Shown here: positions 42,764 through 51,424 of the stretch, piece by piece
Layout of the letters: each line of letters starts with the position of its first letter
Numbering within the stretch: position 1 is the stretch's first letter
Source of the DNA: Plazaster borealis
Taxonomy: Eukaryota; Echinodermata; Asteroidea; Forcipulatida; Labidiasteridae
Reading direction: 5' to 3'
Length of the DNA stretch: 64,000 nucleotides
Assembly: GCA_021014325.1 (NCBI GenBank)
Contig: JAJGQC010000556.1
Location: 124,001-188,000, forward strand
Made by a program: the position numbers and the translations under genes
The notes under the pieces: model-generated
Database searches by the model: none
What the model was told of the DNA's origin: nothing
The model's input: the letters and a program-made list of their open reading frames with translations, nothing else

Positions 42764-43250
42764 CACGTGCATGTGTCCAAGTCCCTTTTCGCAATTAAGT
42801 TCGGAACTTCCAGTGTTTTTACTACCATTGGATTACTACCTTTGGATTGCGCTCTCTCAAGTCGTAGGGTCGAAGTGATGAAACTCTCCTTGATTGCAGA
42901 CGGGGGGGTTACTGGTGGGTGGTCAAACAGAGATGAGCTGCTGCTGGAATGGCTGCCTTGACCGTTCTGCCCGACTGGTAACAGCGAAATCTGCAAGAGA
43001 AGGTTCAGGGAGAAGAAGAAGAGGCAGAAAACCCCCCAAAACTTAACAATAACAATAGGTTTTCGGCTGATGAGCCGAACACCTAATAATAATGCATTTA
43101 TAATGCGCCATCTATCTAGATCTAGTGTACAAGACCCTATTCCGAGGCGCAGAACCAAAAAAACAAAACACATAAGCAACAAAAGAGAAATATAGAACAC
43201 AAAGACAATTATACAATGAATAATAATAATAATGAAAGTGGTGCGGATGG
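42764..43250 (+). repeat. Long-form (putatively ancestral) satellite monomer, single copy
   Basis: This has every part of the A unit plus about 216 bp between ACTACCAT (ending 42,838) and ATAGGTTTTCGG (starting 43,055). The array units join these two points directly, with AT shared at both ends. It also keeps the GAACACAAAGAC...AATAATAATAATGAAAGTGG segment absent from B units. It is cut at its left by array 2 and at its right passes straight into a TAA microsatellite belonging to the tail of a retrotransposon. Confidence 0.82.
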
Positions 43251-43255
43251 TAGAA

Positions 43256-43413
43256 AATAATAATAATAATAATAAAGACATTTGAAAAGCACCTAATGCA
43301 AAAGCCTCTAAGTGCATTAAGTGAACAATAAAATATACAATGAGTGAAAGATACATTAGAAAAACAAGTAAGCAGATTACAAATAAGCAGCCTGGGTCTG
43401 CTACTACCCTTTT
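43256..43413 (-). mobile_element. 3' tail of a non-LTR retrotransposon fragment
   Basis: Read on the - strand, this AT-rich stretch runs from the broken reverse transcriptase through TTAATGCACTTAGAGGC and CATTAGGTGCTTTTC to a TTATTATTATT microsatellite. A short-tandem-repeat tail of this kind is typical of CR1/L2-related non-LTR elements, which end in simple repeats rather than poly(A). The coding sequence between the palm/thumb region and this tail is missing, so the copy is internally deleted. Confidence 0.6.
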
Positions 43414-44115
43414 GGAATGGGTGACTTTCCTGATGAAGGCATTCCTGGTGTTTACTTTGGCCTTGGTGTTCATTATGTGAACCTTGTATGTCAGTGTGCG
43501 GTCAAGGGTCACACCGAGGTAGACTGGATTATCGCAGTGGTTCAGTACACCATCCCATCTGATGGTGAGATGTCTACCCGCATCCCTGTACCGCAGGTGG
43601 AAGGCAGTGACTTGGGTCTTGGCAGGGTTCGGGCGGAGTTGGTTGATGTGGTAGTAAGTGGTGAGGCCTCTTAAAGGCCCTGTACACTATAGGTAAGATC
43701 GAAAAACACAAATGTTCACAGATTCACACATAACTTACATGATTTAAAGTAAGTAATGATTGAAAGGGTTCCTTAAAATATTTCTGCCTAAAATGATATC
43801 ATTTCTGAGAAATGAGTAAAACAATAGTTTTTATCACGCGCGATATTTTGAAAAAACAGAAAACACATAAGGTCTCTTTTCACTATTTTCTCGTGATCTC
43901 GATGACCAATTGAGCTCAAACTTTCACAGGTTTGTTTGTTCATGCATATGTTGAATCACACAAAATGTGGACACTGATTTTGAGCTGTTTCCAAACGTGT
44001 ACAATACCTTTAATGAGGACATCAGGGTGTCTTCCACGTCACTAAATTCTCTGGATTGTGCCATTATGACGATGTCATCGGCGTAGATGAAGCTTCTGTG
44101 TGCCTTTCTGTTTGC
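43414..44115 (-). pseudogene. Non-LTR retrotransposon reverse transcriptase fragment, split by a MITE
   Basis: The - strand encodes the centre of a non-LTR reverse transcriptase in two blocks. The first (44,115 to 44,014) contains FIYADDIVIMAQSREF; YADD is the catalytic motif C with the two metal-binding aspartates. The second (43,670 to 43,414) contains LRPNPAKTQVTAFHLR, then PVYLGVTLDRTLTYK and AKVNTRNAFIRK, the usual motif D/E and thumb-side sequence of the CR1/Jockey-like group. The blocks are separated by a 335-bp element inserted at TTAA; without it the frame is continuous. The N-terminal half of the domain, the endonuclease and the C terminus are absent, so it cannot be active. The product would have copied element RNA at a nicked genomic target. 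Confidence 0.88.
43675..44009. mobile_element. 335-bp TTAA-flanked MITE inside the reverse transcriptase
   Basis: The element begins AGGCCCTGTACAC and ends GTGTACAATACCT, an inverted pair matching at 10 of 13 positions, and is flanked on both sides by TTAA (43,671-43,674 and 44,010-44,013). A TTAA target duplication is the signature of piggyBac-type transposition. The inside shares GATGACCAATTGAGCTCAAA and CTTTCACAGG with the other MITE copies in the window. It has no coding capacity, so it depended on a transposase made elsewhere. Confidence 0.85.
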
Positions 44116-44120
44116 AGAAA

Positions 44121-44530
44121 AAATAAATTATTTATTTCAGTTTACAACACTATGGTCACCGCAGCATCACAGGGCAACACTTTGCTTAGAATATTAAAAA
44201 TAAATATGAAAAAAGACCCAGCACATTTACTCTGATACAAAAGTAAAGAAAAAACTAGAAATTTAGAGTTTGTAATACAAACTGTAGGTGTTTGGAAACG
44301 AATGTAGGCATATGAAAAGTAACGTACAATCATCACTTGATTTGTTTTTGTTAAAGATATTACACAGTGAGGTGTTGCTATTGAATTGAAAAACACAAGA
44401 CTGACAGATTCGGTCACGAGTTCACTGGCCCGATGGAAAAATCACTGGCCTCGGACCTGCGGTCCAGTGTATAATTCGAGCCCTGCACCAAATGTACTTA
44501 TTTATCAGCCCACACAGTTTTGATTGTTGC
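44121..44530. other. AT-rich intergenic sequence
   Basis: No gene is visible. There is a palindrome-rich patch at about 44,423-44,480, where CACTGGCC recurs and GGACCTGCGGTCC forms a short hairpin. An open frame of 91 codons on the - strand (44,142-44,417) is low in G+C and resembles no family I know. Confidence 0.5.
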
Positions 44531-44537
44531 ATTAATT

Positions 44538-45790
44538 CAGGCCTCAACCTTAACAGCGGCCACCAGCGGCCATTGCCGCGATGCCCCGGCGAATTGCCGT
44601 GATGCCCCTTTAAAAAACACGTACCTTACGGCCACTTGGCCGTCGTGCCCCTTTCCACTCCATTATATTATGTATTTGAAAGTGTTATTAAAAATAATGT
44701 TAACGTTGTGACCCATTTAAGGTCAAATTGTTTCTGGACGTACGTAACGTACGCTCCAGCACACTAGTTTTCATAAGGCTGTTTGCCATCGCGCAAAATA
44801 CCGAAGTACTTGCAGTGTGGAGAATGTGGCATGGCAACCATATCAAACGTTGTTGAGTTGATTACTACTAAAAGCACGGCACCAGACTACTCTAATGTAT
44901 AGACTGGCTACAGGTCCCTACACTGAATTACACATTTTCGCATTGATTCTGTCTATTGAGATCTGTATGTGTAGGGGATGGGGCCGGGAGCGGGATTCAG
45001 TCTATGTTTTTTTCTCGCTATTTCGCTGGTATCCAAGGCTTGTTCTTTTGGATAAATGTATTGGATAAATGTTTGTGAACCAGCGACCTGCCTGCGTTGC
45101 AACTTTCTTTTTCGTCGTCAAACAAACGTTTGTGTACACGCGTGGAAATGTCAAAATCGGAGCAGTTAACGGTGCAAAAAATTCGGAAATCTTTATCATA
45201 ATCTATCAATTCAATATTGATCCATCATCATGCAATCCCATAACAGGTCGAATTGGCTGGAGCAGCAGCAAAGTGCAAACGTTTAGACGCGGTTTTTTTG
45301 GTGAGATTGTTAAGCCGGAACTCGGAAGGCATAAACCTCGTCGGCATGCACGTTTACATAGGCCAATTATTAGACGTTGGGGATTCGTTTTCAATTTTCA
45401 TAATCATATTTATTTTTAAGAATATTGTTTTTCAAGAATTTTATATTCAACTTCAAGGTCTGGTTGAATTTTCCGGAACAACATATTTTATTGAGCATTG
45501 GGGTTGGGTGGGGAGATGGGGCGATGGTGATCCGGGATTGATATTTTTTCAGATGAGCACGCAGGGAATTAACTTTCTTAATATTTTTTCTGTATGATTT
45601 TTTCCAAGAATTCTGTGTTCTGGGGCAACGATTTTTTGTCAAGTGAGCGTGTTGGAGTATACATGTCATTAACAAATAAAAGTTTGAAAATGGCCTTGGT
45701 GCCCTTTCAGTTGGCCTTGGTGCCCCTCTCTTTTTTGGAGCCTTCAAGGCCAAGTGGCCTTGACCCTCTGAAGCTTAAGGTTGAGGCCTG
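44538..45790. mobile_element. Non-autonomous hAT-like DNA transposon, 1.25 kb
   Basis: The ends are a perfect 16-bp inverted repeat, CAGGCCTCAACCTTAA at the left and TTAAGGTTGAGGCCTG at the right. The element is flanked by the direct repeat ATTAATT (44,531-44,537 and 45,791-45,797). CAG...CTG termini are characteristic of hAT elements. Their usual duplication is 8 bp and only 7 are clear here. Both subterminal regions are rich in GGCCACTTGGCC and TGCCCCTT words. Inside are several overlapping open frames of 114-120 codons that match no transposase domain I can recognise, so it is probably a deletion derivative. Confidence 0.8.
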
Positions 45791-45877
45791 ATTAATTCAT
45801 TTATTTGACATTAGCGTTTGCATTTTTTTGTTTATGGGAAACTAATATTGCAGTAACAATACTCTTCTGATTTACAG

Positions 45878-45983
45878 ACAAAGAATACAGTATTTGGAAG
45901 TTATTGAAAATGAAAAGCTTCCTTGCGGAACTGAAGACTTGATTTGCATATCTAGGTTTTGGGGGCTTTTTTCCTTTCTTTAA
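45878..45983 (+). CDS. Possible terminal exon, unknown protein
   Basis: A pyrimidine-rich acceptor (CTTCTGATTTACAG) precedes an open stretch of 34 codons reading QRIQYLEVIENEKLPCGTED and onward to a TAA stop at 45,981. An AATAAA at about 46,035 could serve as the polyadenylation signal. The first base completes a split codon, so a phase-2 intron would be needed. No upstream exon is visible, and the hAT-like element lies immediately upstream. I do not recognise the protein. Chance occurrence is quite possible. Confidence 0.22.
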
Positions 45984-46496
45984 ATCTGGTTTCAGACGGA
46001 GTAAATTGACCAGGATATAATTGGTTGATAAAATGAATAAATGAAAACAAACACAATATTGTCTATCATAAAGGACAATTTATATTTAATGATAAGGGCT
46101 TTGTGATGCTCGTGGATAAACTGCTATATAAAAAACTAGTTTATACTATTATTATTAGTTATTATTCTCATTTGAATTGGAAGTTGATAAAAAAAACCTC
46201 ACCCAATATGTTAAGTCAAACAGCAGCCCATCTGCACTCAAACCATTGTAATGTGGTGTACATATCAGGTCTTGAATTCATAGCTAATATAATACTGGAA
46301 CATAACTGTTTTTGTTTTGTTGGTGTTTTTTTCCTTGTTTATACTTAATAGCAATTTTTTTAGGAAGAGGTTTGAATTAAAATATGGATAAGTAAATCTT
46401 TGATGAATGTGATTGAAAAAAAACATTGGACTGCTGAACTTTTTTGTTTGTAAGGTACATGTAATACAGGTTAAATGTACTCACAGAGGCCTGTGG
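45984..46496. other. AT-rich intergenic sequence
   Basis: I see only AT-rich single-copy-looking DNA with short homopolymer runs. An 81-codon open frame (46,103-46,348) has no recognisable content. Confidence 0.5.
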
Positions 46497-46660
46497 TCTG
46501 GGCCCAATTTCAGAGCTGCATAAGCAGAAAAAAAGTGCTTAACAATTTTCTGTTAAGCAACCTGAGCAGGATACCAGTCGAAGAAAGTACAAGGGACAAG
46601 GTATTTTTGTTGGTAATTATGGTAAGCATTATTTTGTTATACTTAGCTACATTTTGTGCT
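46497..46660. repeat. Fragment of the GGGCCCAATTTCA repeat family
   Basis: It begins GGGCCCAATTTCAGAGCTGC and contains AAGCAGAAA and TGCTTAAC/GTTAAGCA inverted words, resembling pieces at 57,043-57,150 and 63,430-63,650. It abuts the TTAA-flanked MITE directly. Confidence 0.5.
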
Positions 46661-46663
46661 TAA

Positions 46664-46972
46664 AGGCATCGTACACGTTTGGTAATTACTCAAAATATAT
46701 ATTAGCATAAAAACTGACTTGGTAACGAGCAACAGAGAGCTGTTGATAGTATAAAACATTGGGAGAAACGACTCCCTCTGAAGTAACATAGTTTTTGAGA
46801 AAGAGGTAATTTCTCACTAAAATAATAAAAACTTCTTGCAAGAAGTTTTTATTCCTATCTGAAAGCACACGAATTTGTACAACAAGGGTGTTTTTTCTTT
46901 CATCATTTTCTTGCAACTTCGATGACCAATTGAGCCCAAACTTTCACAGGCTTATTATTTTATGCATATGTT
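46664..46972 (-). mobile_element. TTAA MITE copy, one end missing
   Basis: Its left end is TTAA followed by AGGCATCGTACACG. At its centre (46,825-46,854) is a perfect 30-bp palindrome around CTTCTTGCAAGAAG. It continues through GATGACCAATTGAGCCCAAA to TGCATATG, where it is cut before the second terminus. Copies at 60,304 and 62,614 show the missing parts. Confidence 0.8.
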
Positions 46973-47901
46973 ATTAGCTGTTCTGACCTACAGTCGGAAC
47001 AGGTATTGATTTCGTCGAGATTTTCAAAACGTTTTACAAACGTTTTAATGTATCTGTCAAAACGCCATAGGTTTAACAAACGATTTTTGTTTATTCGTAA
47101 TCTTAGAAACAGTAGAAATGACAGACTTAAGTCCTATATTGAATCGAAGCTTATTACATAACTTAATCACAAAATGTTATACTGTTTAATTTCTTAATCA
47201 ATTAGCTGAGTTATAATGACGTGAATATTTAATTAGGCAACCTTGTTACCGCCATATCTCCCTAAATTAAACGTCCAATTTTCAAATTTTCTTCAGATGT
47301 TGACTCTCTGGGTATTGAAGTTGTGCACAATGAAGTAATTTTATATGTCACGTCATCATGACATCATTTATAGCGCGTTTCGTATCTGTGTACAAAGTAA
47401 TGAAGAACAGTGTAAACTCGTACTAAGTCCTGAGGCCGTTTGCGCCCGATGCTGTCGTAGTTTTTGTACTGTTGGCATGAGACTGCATCAACGGCAGACT
47501 TTCAACGAGTCTATTCAAAATATACAGTAACTATATAAGGTCTTAAATCCCGCCAAATGTGTTGATGGTTCGATGGCACCGCGGTTTACCGTGTTAATTA
47601 CCAAGCCAGTGATCACAGTCCGAATCCTCCGGGAATCTCGACGATTTCAATATCTTGAGGCATACATTTTACATTTTTTTTAACAATAAGCAATTTGTAC
47701 CTAAATTAAAACGAACAGTACCACATATTCTTTTTCCAATTTTTGGCTCCTAAGAATTTTATTTTCCCGGAAAATAAAGCGATCATTGTTTTGTCCTCGC
47801 TCAGCATAGCGCCGCTAGCGCTATTTTTGCAGTTTTTCGCTTTATGTGTGTTGTCAATCACCACAAAGTGCCAGCATTTTCTTTCTGAAACTTATCACTG
47901 A
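46973..47901. other. Intergenic sequence with a possible inverted-repeat element
   Basis: The arms TATTGATTTCGTCGAGATT (47,004-47,022) and AATCTCGACGATTTCAATA (47,634-47,652) are inverted with two mismatches and could bound a ~650-bp element. Near the right arm, TGGTTCGATGG (about 47,566) and AGTCCGAATCC (about 47,617) resemble degenerate tRNA-type A and B boxes, suggesting an old SINE. No protein-coding gene is evident. Confidence 0.4.
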
Positions 47902-48198
47902 AGACAAACCTATGTGGAACATAAACACTTGTTTCTTTACTTAATTATTTGGCTTCGATCTAGGCATCATAATACTCCGTATGAGTAAAAGTGGACCGTG
48001 CACGGACGAATACCTCCCGAGATTTGGAAGTTTACACGGCATACACTGTCTTGTGGTGAATCAGTGATGATGTATTGTTAAGTGTAATTAAGAAACTTCA
48101 CAATCTTTATCAACAAGAGAGATTGGCTGTTGCCAGCTTGGCGTTTATATCCTCTTGTGGGAGTTTGCCGAGTTCCCTGGACGGGAAAATCATCTAAA

Positions 48199-48375
48199 CA
48201 AGCGTAATGGTTACGAATGAGCGATATCGTTACTAAAGCGAAATGGTTACAATACAAATGAGCAAAATGATTCAGAATAAGCAAATTAATTCCGAATAAG
48301 CGATATAATTCAGAGTAAGCGAACTGATTCCAAATCAGCAAAGTGATTCTGAGTAAGCGAATTGATTCATTCACA
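48199..48375. repeat. Degenerate ~21-bp minisatellite (second copy at 52,102-52,275)
   Basis: Words such as AATAAGCGAAATGATTC and GAGTAAGCGAACTGATTCC recur every 20-21 bp. A shorter block of the same family lies at 48,489-48,590. On the - strand the 21-bp period yields a 7-residue periodic open frame, which I take to be incidental. Confidence 0.7.
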
Positions 48376-48589
48376 TTTTATGAATGAAAAATCGAAAGTG
48401 TACTATCATTTATGTGTCTTGTGTTTGTGGTGAATCATTGAATGATATAATGTTTAGTGTAATTAACTTTACAAATCTACATCAACAAGCATAATGGTTA
48501 CGAATGATCGAAACCGTAACGAATAAGCGAAATGGTTACGAATCAGCAAAATTATTCAGAATAAGCGAAATGATTCTGAAGAAGCGTAT

Positions 48590-48839
48590 TGAAATTACAT
48601 GGCTCTGCTTACTATAAGGAAAGAATCGGCGCTTATGGAAGCAGGGAATTTTGCGCTTGCGTTAAGCATATTTTACAGCTTAGCAGGGAAAGTTTGCTTG
48701 AGCGTGTGCATATCCTCAACGCTAATTTGCATTCTTATAGCTTTAAAGCTAGTGCAGATATTTGGCGCTTGCACAGTAAGCGGAGAAAGGTGATCGCGTC
48801 GGCGCAAATTTTGCGGATAAGCAGAACCAAACTGGGCCC
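48590..48839. mobile_element. GGGC-ended inverted-repeat module, first of three
   Basis: The left end ATTACATGGCTCTGCTTA pairs with a right end TAAGCAGAACCAAACTGGGC. Between them are the shared family words TTTGCGCTTGCGTTAAGCAT, ACAGCTTAGCAGGG and GCGCTTGCACAGTAAGCGG. This member is the most diverged of the three. The duplicated counterpart is 52,493-52,742. Confidence 0.6.
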
Positions 48840-49068
48840 TACGCTGGGTTTAGTTTGCTTTACTTACTTGTGTTCCTGCGAATGCAAACCTGATACGAAT
48901 TATAAAGACACAAATTCGCAACAAATAATTTGCTTCAGTTGACTTGTGCTCAACTCCCTGCGAAATTTCGCTGCAAAAACAGCCCTGTGACGTAAAAATT
49001 TGTTTCGCATTCGCAGGAGCTATGAACCGGGCTTTACTTGGCCCGTGCAATTCCATGATATAGTAGAC

Positions 49069-49432
49069 CTGGGCGACTAGTGCGACTAGTGTCATAGTAG
49101 CAACTATTAAATCATTAGTTGAGTTGCGACTACCATTTTTCAACTACTCGGTTATTGATGCCGCCACGACCACTACAAAAATAGTCGCGACTACCTGTTT
49201 GGTGAACCAGTTGTGTCGCTTACGACTTTCACGTCAACATAAATTACTTCAAACACAATCAGACATCAGTGAAACAATCCTTTCCTTTCGAGCTTGAATT
49301 TTACTATATTGCGCTTGCGTTACACATTGCCACAATGCACCTTGAGAATTAAAAAGTAGTCGTGACAAGTGTCGTAGTTGCGACTATTTGAGGTGCGACT
49401 AGACGAGTAGTAAATGTCACTAGTCCCCCAAG
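49069..49432. mobile_element. 364-bp inverted-repeat element with GACTAGT ends
   Basis: The left end CTGGGCGACTAGTG and right end CACTAGTCCCCCAAG are imperfect inverted repeats. Subterminal GCGACTA/TAGTCGC words alternate on both sides (TGCGACTAGTGTC, GTCGCGACTACC, GTTGCGACTATTTG). I see no clear target-site duplication. The counterpart is 52,971-53,333. It resembles a non-autonomous DNA transposon. Confidence 0.6.
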
Positions 49433-49479
49433 CCTAATATGAAGGGAACTTTGCTTCACATGAAAAATCTTGTGAAAAT

Positions 49480-49702
49480 GGGCCCAATTTCATGGCTCTG
49501 CTCTGGAAGCAAAGATTCAGCGCTTAACAGAAGCAGTGAATTCTGTGCTTACGTCAAGCATATTTCACAGCTTATTAGCAGGGATTTTTCTTACTTGTGT
49601 GCTTCAAAGCTAGCGCATTCAATTTGGCGCTTGCACAGTAAGCGGAGAATGGTGTTCATAAGCGCTGAATTTGGCAGTAAGCAGAGCCATGAAATTTTGC
49701 CC
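49480..49702. mobile_element. GGGC-ended inverted-repeat module, second of three
   Basis: The left end GGGCCCAATTTCATGGCTCT and right end AGAGCCATGAAATTTTGCCC form a near-perfect inverted repeat. The interior has CAGCGCTTAACAGAAGC, ACAGCTTATTAGCAGGG and GCGCTTGCACAGTAAGCGG. At 223 bp and without coding potential it fits a MITE. The counterpart is 53,381-53,603. Confidence 0.72.
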
Positions 49703-49807
49703 TGTTCTGTGTAAGTGGGTTTAGTTAGGCCTATACTTCAAACTTGTGAAATTTCTTGTTGATACATGCGGGAAGTTAGCTTCATGTGTACAAATCTTGT
49801 GAGACCA

Positions 49808-50045
49808 GCCCAATTTCATGACTCTGCTACTGTAAGCAAAGATTGATGCTTCGGAAGCGGGAAATGTGCTTACGTCAAGCATATTTCACAGCTTAGCAGT
49901 AATTTTTTCCTGTGCGCGTGCTAACTCATGATACATATTCTTCGCTTCAAAGCCTGCGCAAATATTCAGCGCTTGCACAGTAAGCGGAGAATGGTGATTG
50001 TAAGCGCACAAGTTTTGTGGTAAGCAGAGCCATAAAGCTGGGCCC
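49808..50045. mobile_element. GGGC-ended inverted-repeat module, third of three
   Basis: The ends are GCCCAATTTCATGACTCTGC and GCAGAGCCATAAAGCTGGGC. It shares CTTACGTCAAGCATATTTCA and GCACAGTAAGCGGAGAATGG with the second module. The counterpart is 53,709-53,945. Confidence 0.7.
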
Positions 50046-50554
50046 TGTTCTTTGTAAGTGGGTTCAGTTTGCTTAAGGCCTACTTACTAACTTGTGAAAT
50101 TCCTTGTTGAAATGAGGGGAAGTTATAGCTTAATATACACACAAATCTTGCCATATTGAGTTGAAATGACTCATTAGTTGAAATGACCCCCTATCGGCGG
50201 GAGTAGGTTACGCATGTACAATTACATGGGCACAATCATCATCACAACATTTTTAGTTAAACTGTGATGAGAGGGAATAGTCTGCAGTTTGTTCACTTAG
50301 TATAGGATTCTACATTTATTCAAGAGTATCTCTTCCAAAAATTATGCAATTTAACGACAAATCCATGTAATCCATGTGTCGATATAGTTCATAATATTAT
50401 CCAAATTTTTGCGATTCCCACGCTTTACCATTGGCCTCGAAAGAGCCCCTAAGCAACCTGCTTTTGAATCGCCCTGTGTGGCCAAGTGATTGCTTGTTAA
50501 CTATTCAATTTGTGTGCAGGGTACTTTCCTCCGAAGTTAAGTCATGCACACACA

Positions 50555-51110
50555 AGGTAACCGTGACCCCATGTTGACTTTTACTTCCGGGTCAACCGGA
50601 AGTGGGACCATATCTCAAGAACTACACAACCGATTTTCAAACATTTTTCAGTTATAGACTTTTGACCTTTACTTCCGGGTCAACCGGAAGTGAGACAGTA
50701 TCTCAAGAACTTCACAACCGATTTTCAAACTTTTTCAGTTATAGACTCCTTGGGCATTGGAGATTAGCCTTGGGTAACCGTGACCCCTGTTGACCTTTAC
50801 TTCTAGGTCAACCGGAAGTGGGACCATATCTCAAGAACTACACAACCTTTTTTCAAACTTTTTTTCCGTTAGATAATCCTTTGGCATTGGAGATTAGCCT
50901 TTGGTAACCGTGACCCCATGTTGACCTTTACTTCTGGGTCAACCAAAAGTGGCACCATATCTCAAGAAATACACAACCGATTTTCAAACTTTTTCCAGTT
51001 ATATAATCCTTTGGCATTGGAGATTAGCCTTTGGTAACCGTGACCCCATGTTGACCTTTACTTCTGGGTCAACCGGAAGTGGGACCATATCTCAAGAACT
51101 ACACACCCTT
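50555..51110. repeat. ~130-bp minisatellite with ACTTCCGG/CCGGAAGT hairpins (second copy 54,455-55,010)
   Basis: Five units are marked by ACTTCYRGGTCAACC at 50,583, 50,671, 50,799, 50,930 and 51,060; spacings are 88, 128, 131 and 130 bp. Each carries TGACCCC, TTGACCTTTACTTC, ATATCTCAAGAACT and CGATTTTCAAAC. In the first two units ACTTCCGG-GTCAA-CCGGAAGT is a perfect 8-bp hairpin, and later units have lost one or both arms. CCGGAAGT is also the ETS-factor consensus. Confidence 0.85.
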
Positions 51111-51135
51111 TCAATTCAGTATCAGAATGAAGACC

Positions 51136-51170
51136 AGGTTTAGGTTTAGGTTTAGGTTTAGGTTTTTAGG
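51136..51170 (+). repeat. AGGTTT simple repeat (second copy 55,038-55,070)
   Basis: About five copies of AGGTTT, ending in AGGTTTTTAGG. The unit is close to but not the same as the animal telomere repeat TTAGGG. Confidence 0.8.
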
Positions 51171-51312
51171 CACACTTAAGTTAAAAAGGGCCTAGCTGTC
51201 AAAGGTCAAGAGTCTTTTATCTTGAAATCACACCAACTTTAAAGCTTTGAAGCACTTAATCGAAGCAAAAGAACACGGAACAGCTTTGTGTTTGTTCACA
51301 AACACCTAATGT

Positions 51313-51341
51313 CTAGTTATTATTATTATTATTATTATTAT
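51313..51341 (+). repeat. ATT microsatellite (second copy near 55,217-55,242)
   Basis: An uninterrupted ATT run follows CTAGTTATT. It is of the kind often left by non-LTR element tails. The two duplicon copies differ slightly in length. Confidence 0.8.
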
Positions 51342-51364
51342 TTATTTGACCTCAACAAATACAA

Positions 51365-51424
51365 GTTGGGATACACCAAGTGAGAACACTGGTCTTTGAC
51401 AATTTTCAAACGTGTTCAGTGCCT
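51365..51424. mobile_element. Terminal fragment of the TTAA MITE (second copy 55,265-55,325)
   Basis: The 60 bp from GTTGGGATACACCAAGTGAG to AACGTGTTCAGTGCCT, followed by TTAA, match the end of the MITE at 56,853-57,031 and 60,304-60,636. Only this end remains. Confidence 0.75.

Noticed and set aside
42730..43512. 260-codon - strand open frame as one intact gene
   Set aside because: It is a chance run through four unrelated things: reverse transcriptase remnant, its 3' tail, the long monomer and the edge of array 2.
45069..45753. Overlapping 114-120-codon open frames inside the 44,538-45,790 element as a transposase
   Set aside because: No hAT, BED zinc-finger or other transposase motif is visible, and frames on both strands overlap freely, as expected by chance.
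48078..48374. 98-codon - strand frame with 7-residue periodicity (duplicated at 52,014-52,277)
   Set aside because: The period comes from the 21-bp minisatellite; the two duplicon copies differ by frame-changing indels at its start.
51136..51170. AGGTTT tract as a telomeric repeat
   Set aside because: The unit is TTTAGG rather than TTAGGG, only about five copies are present, and it lies inside a minisatellite-rich duplicon. A simple repeat is sufficient.
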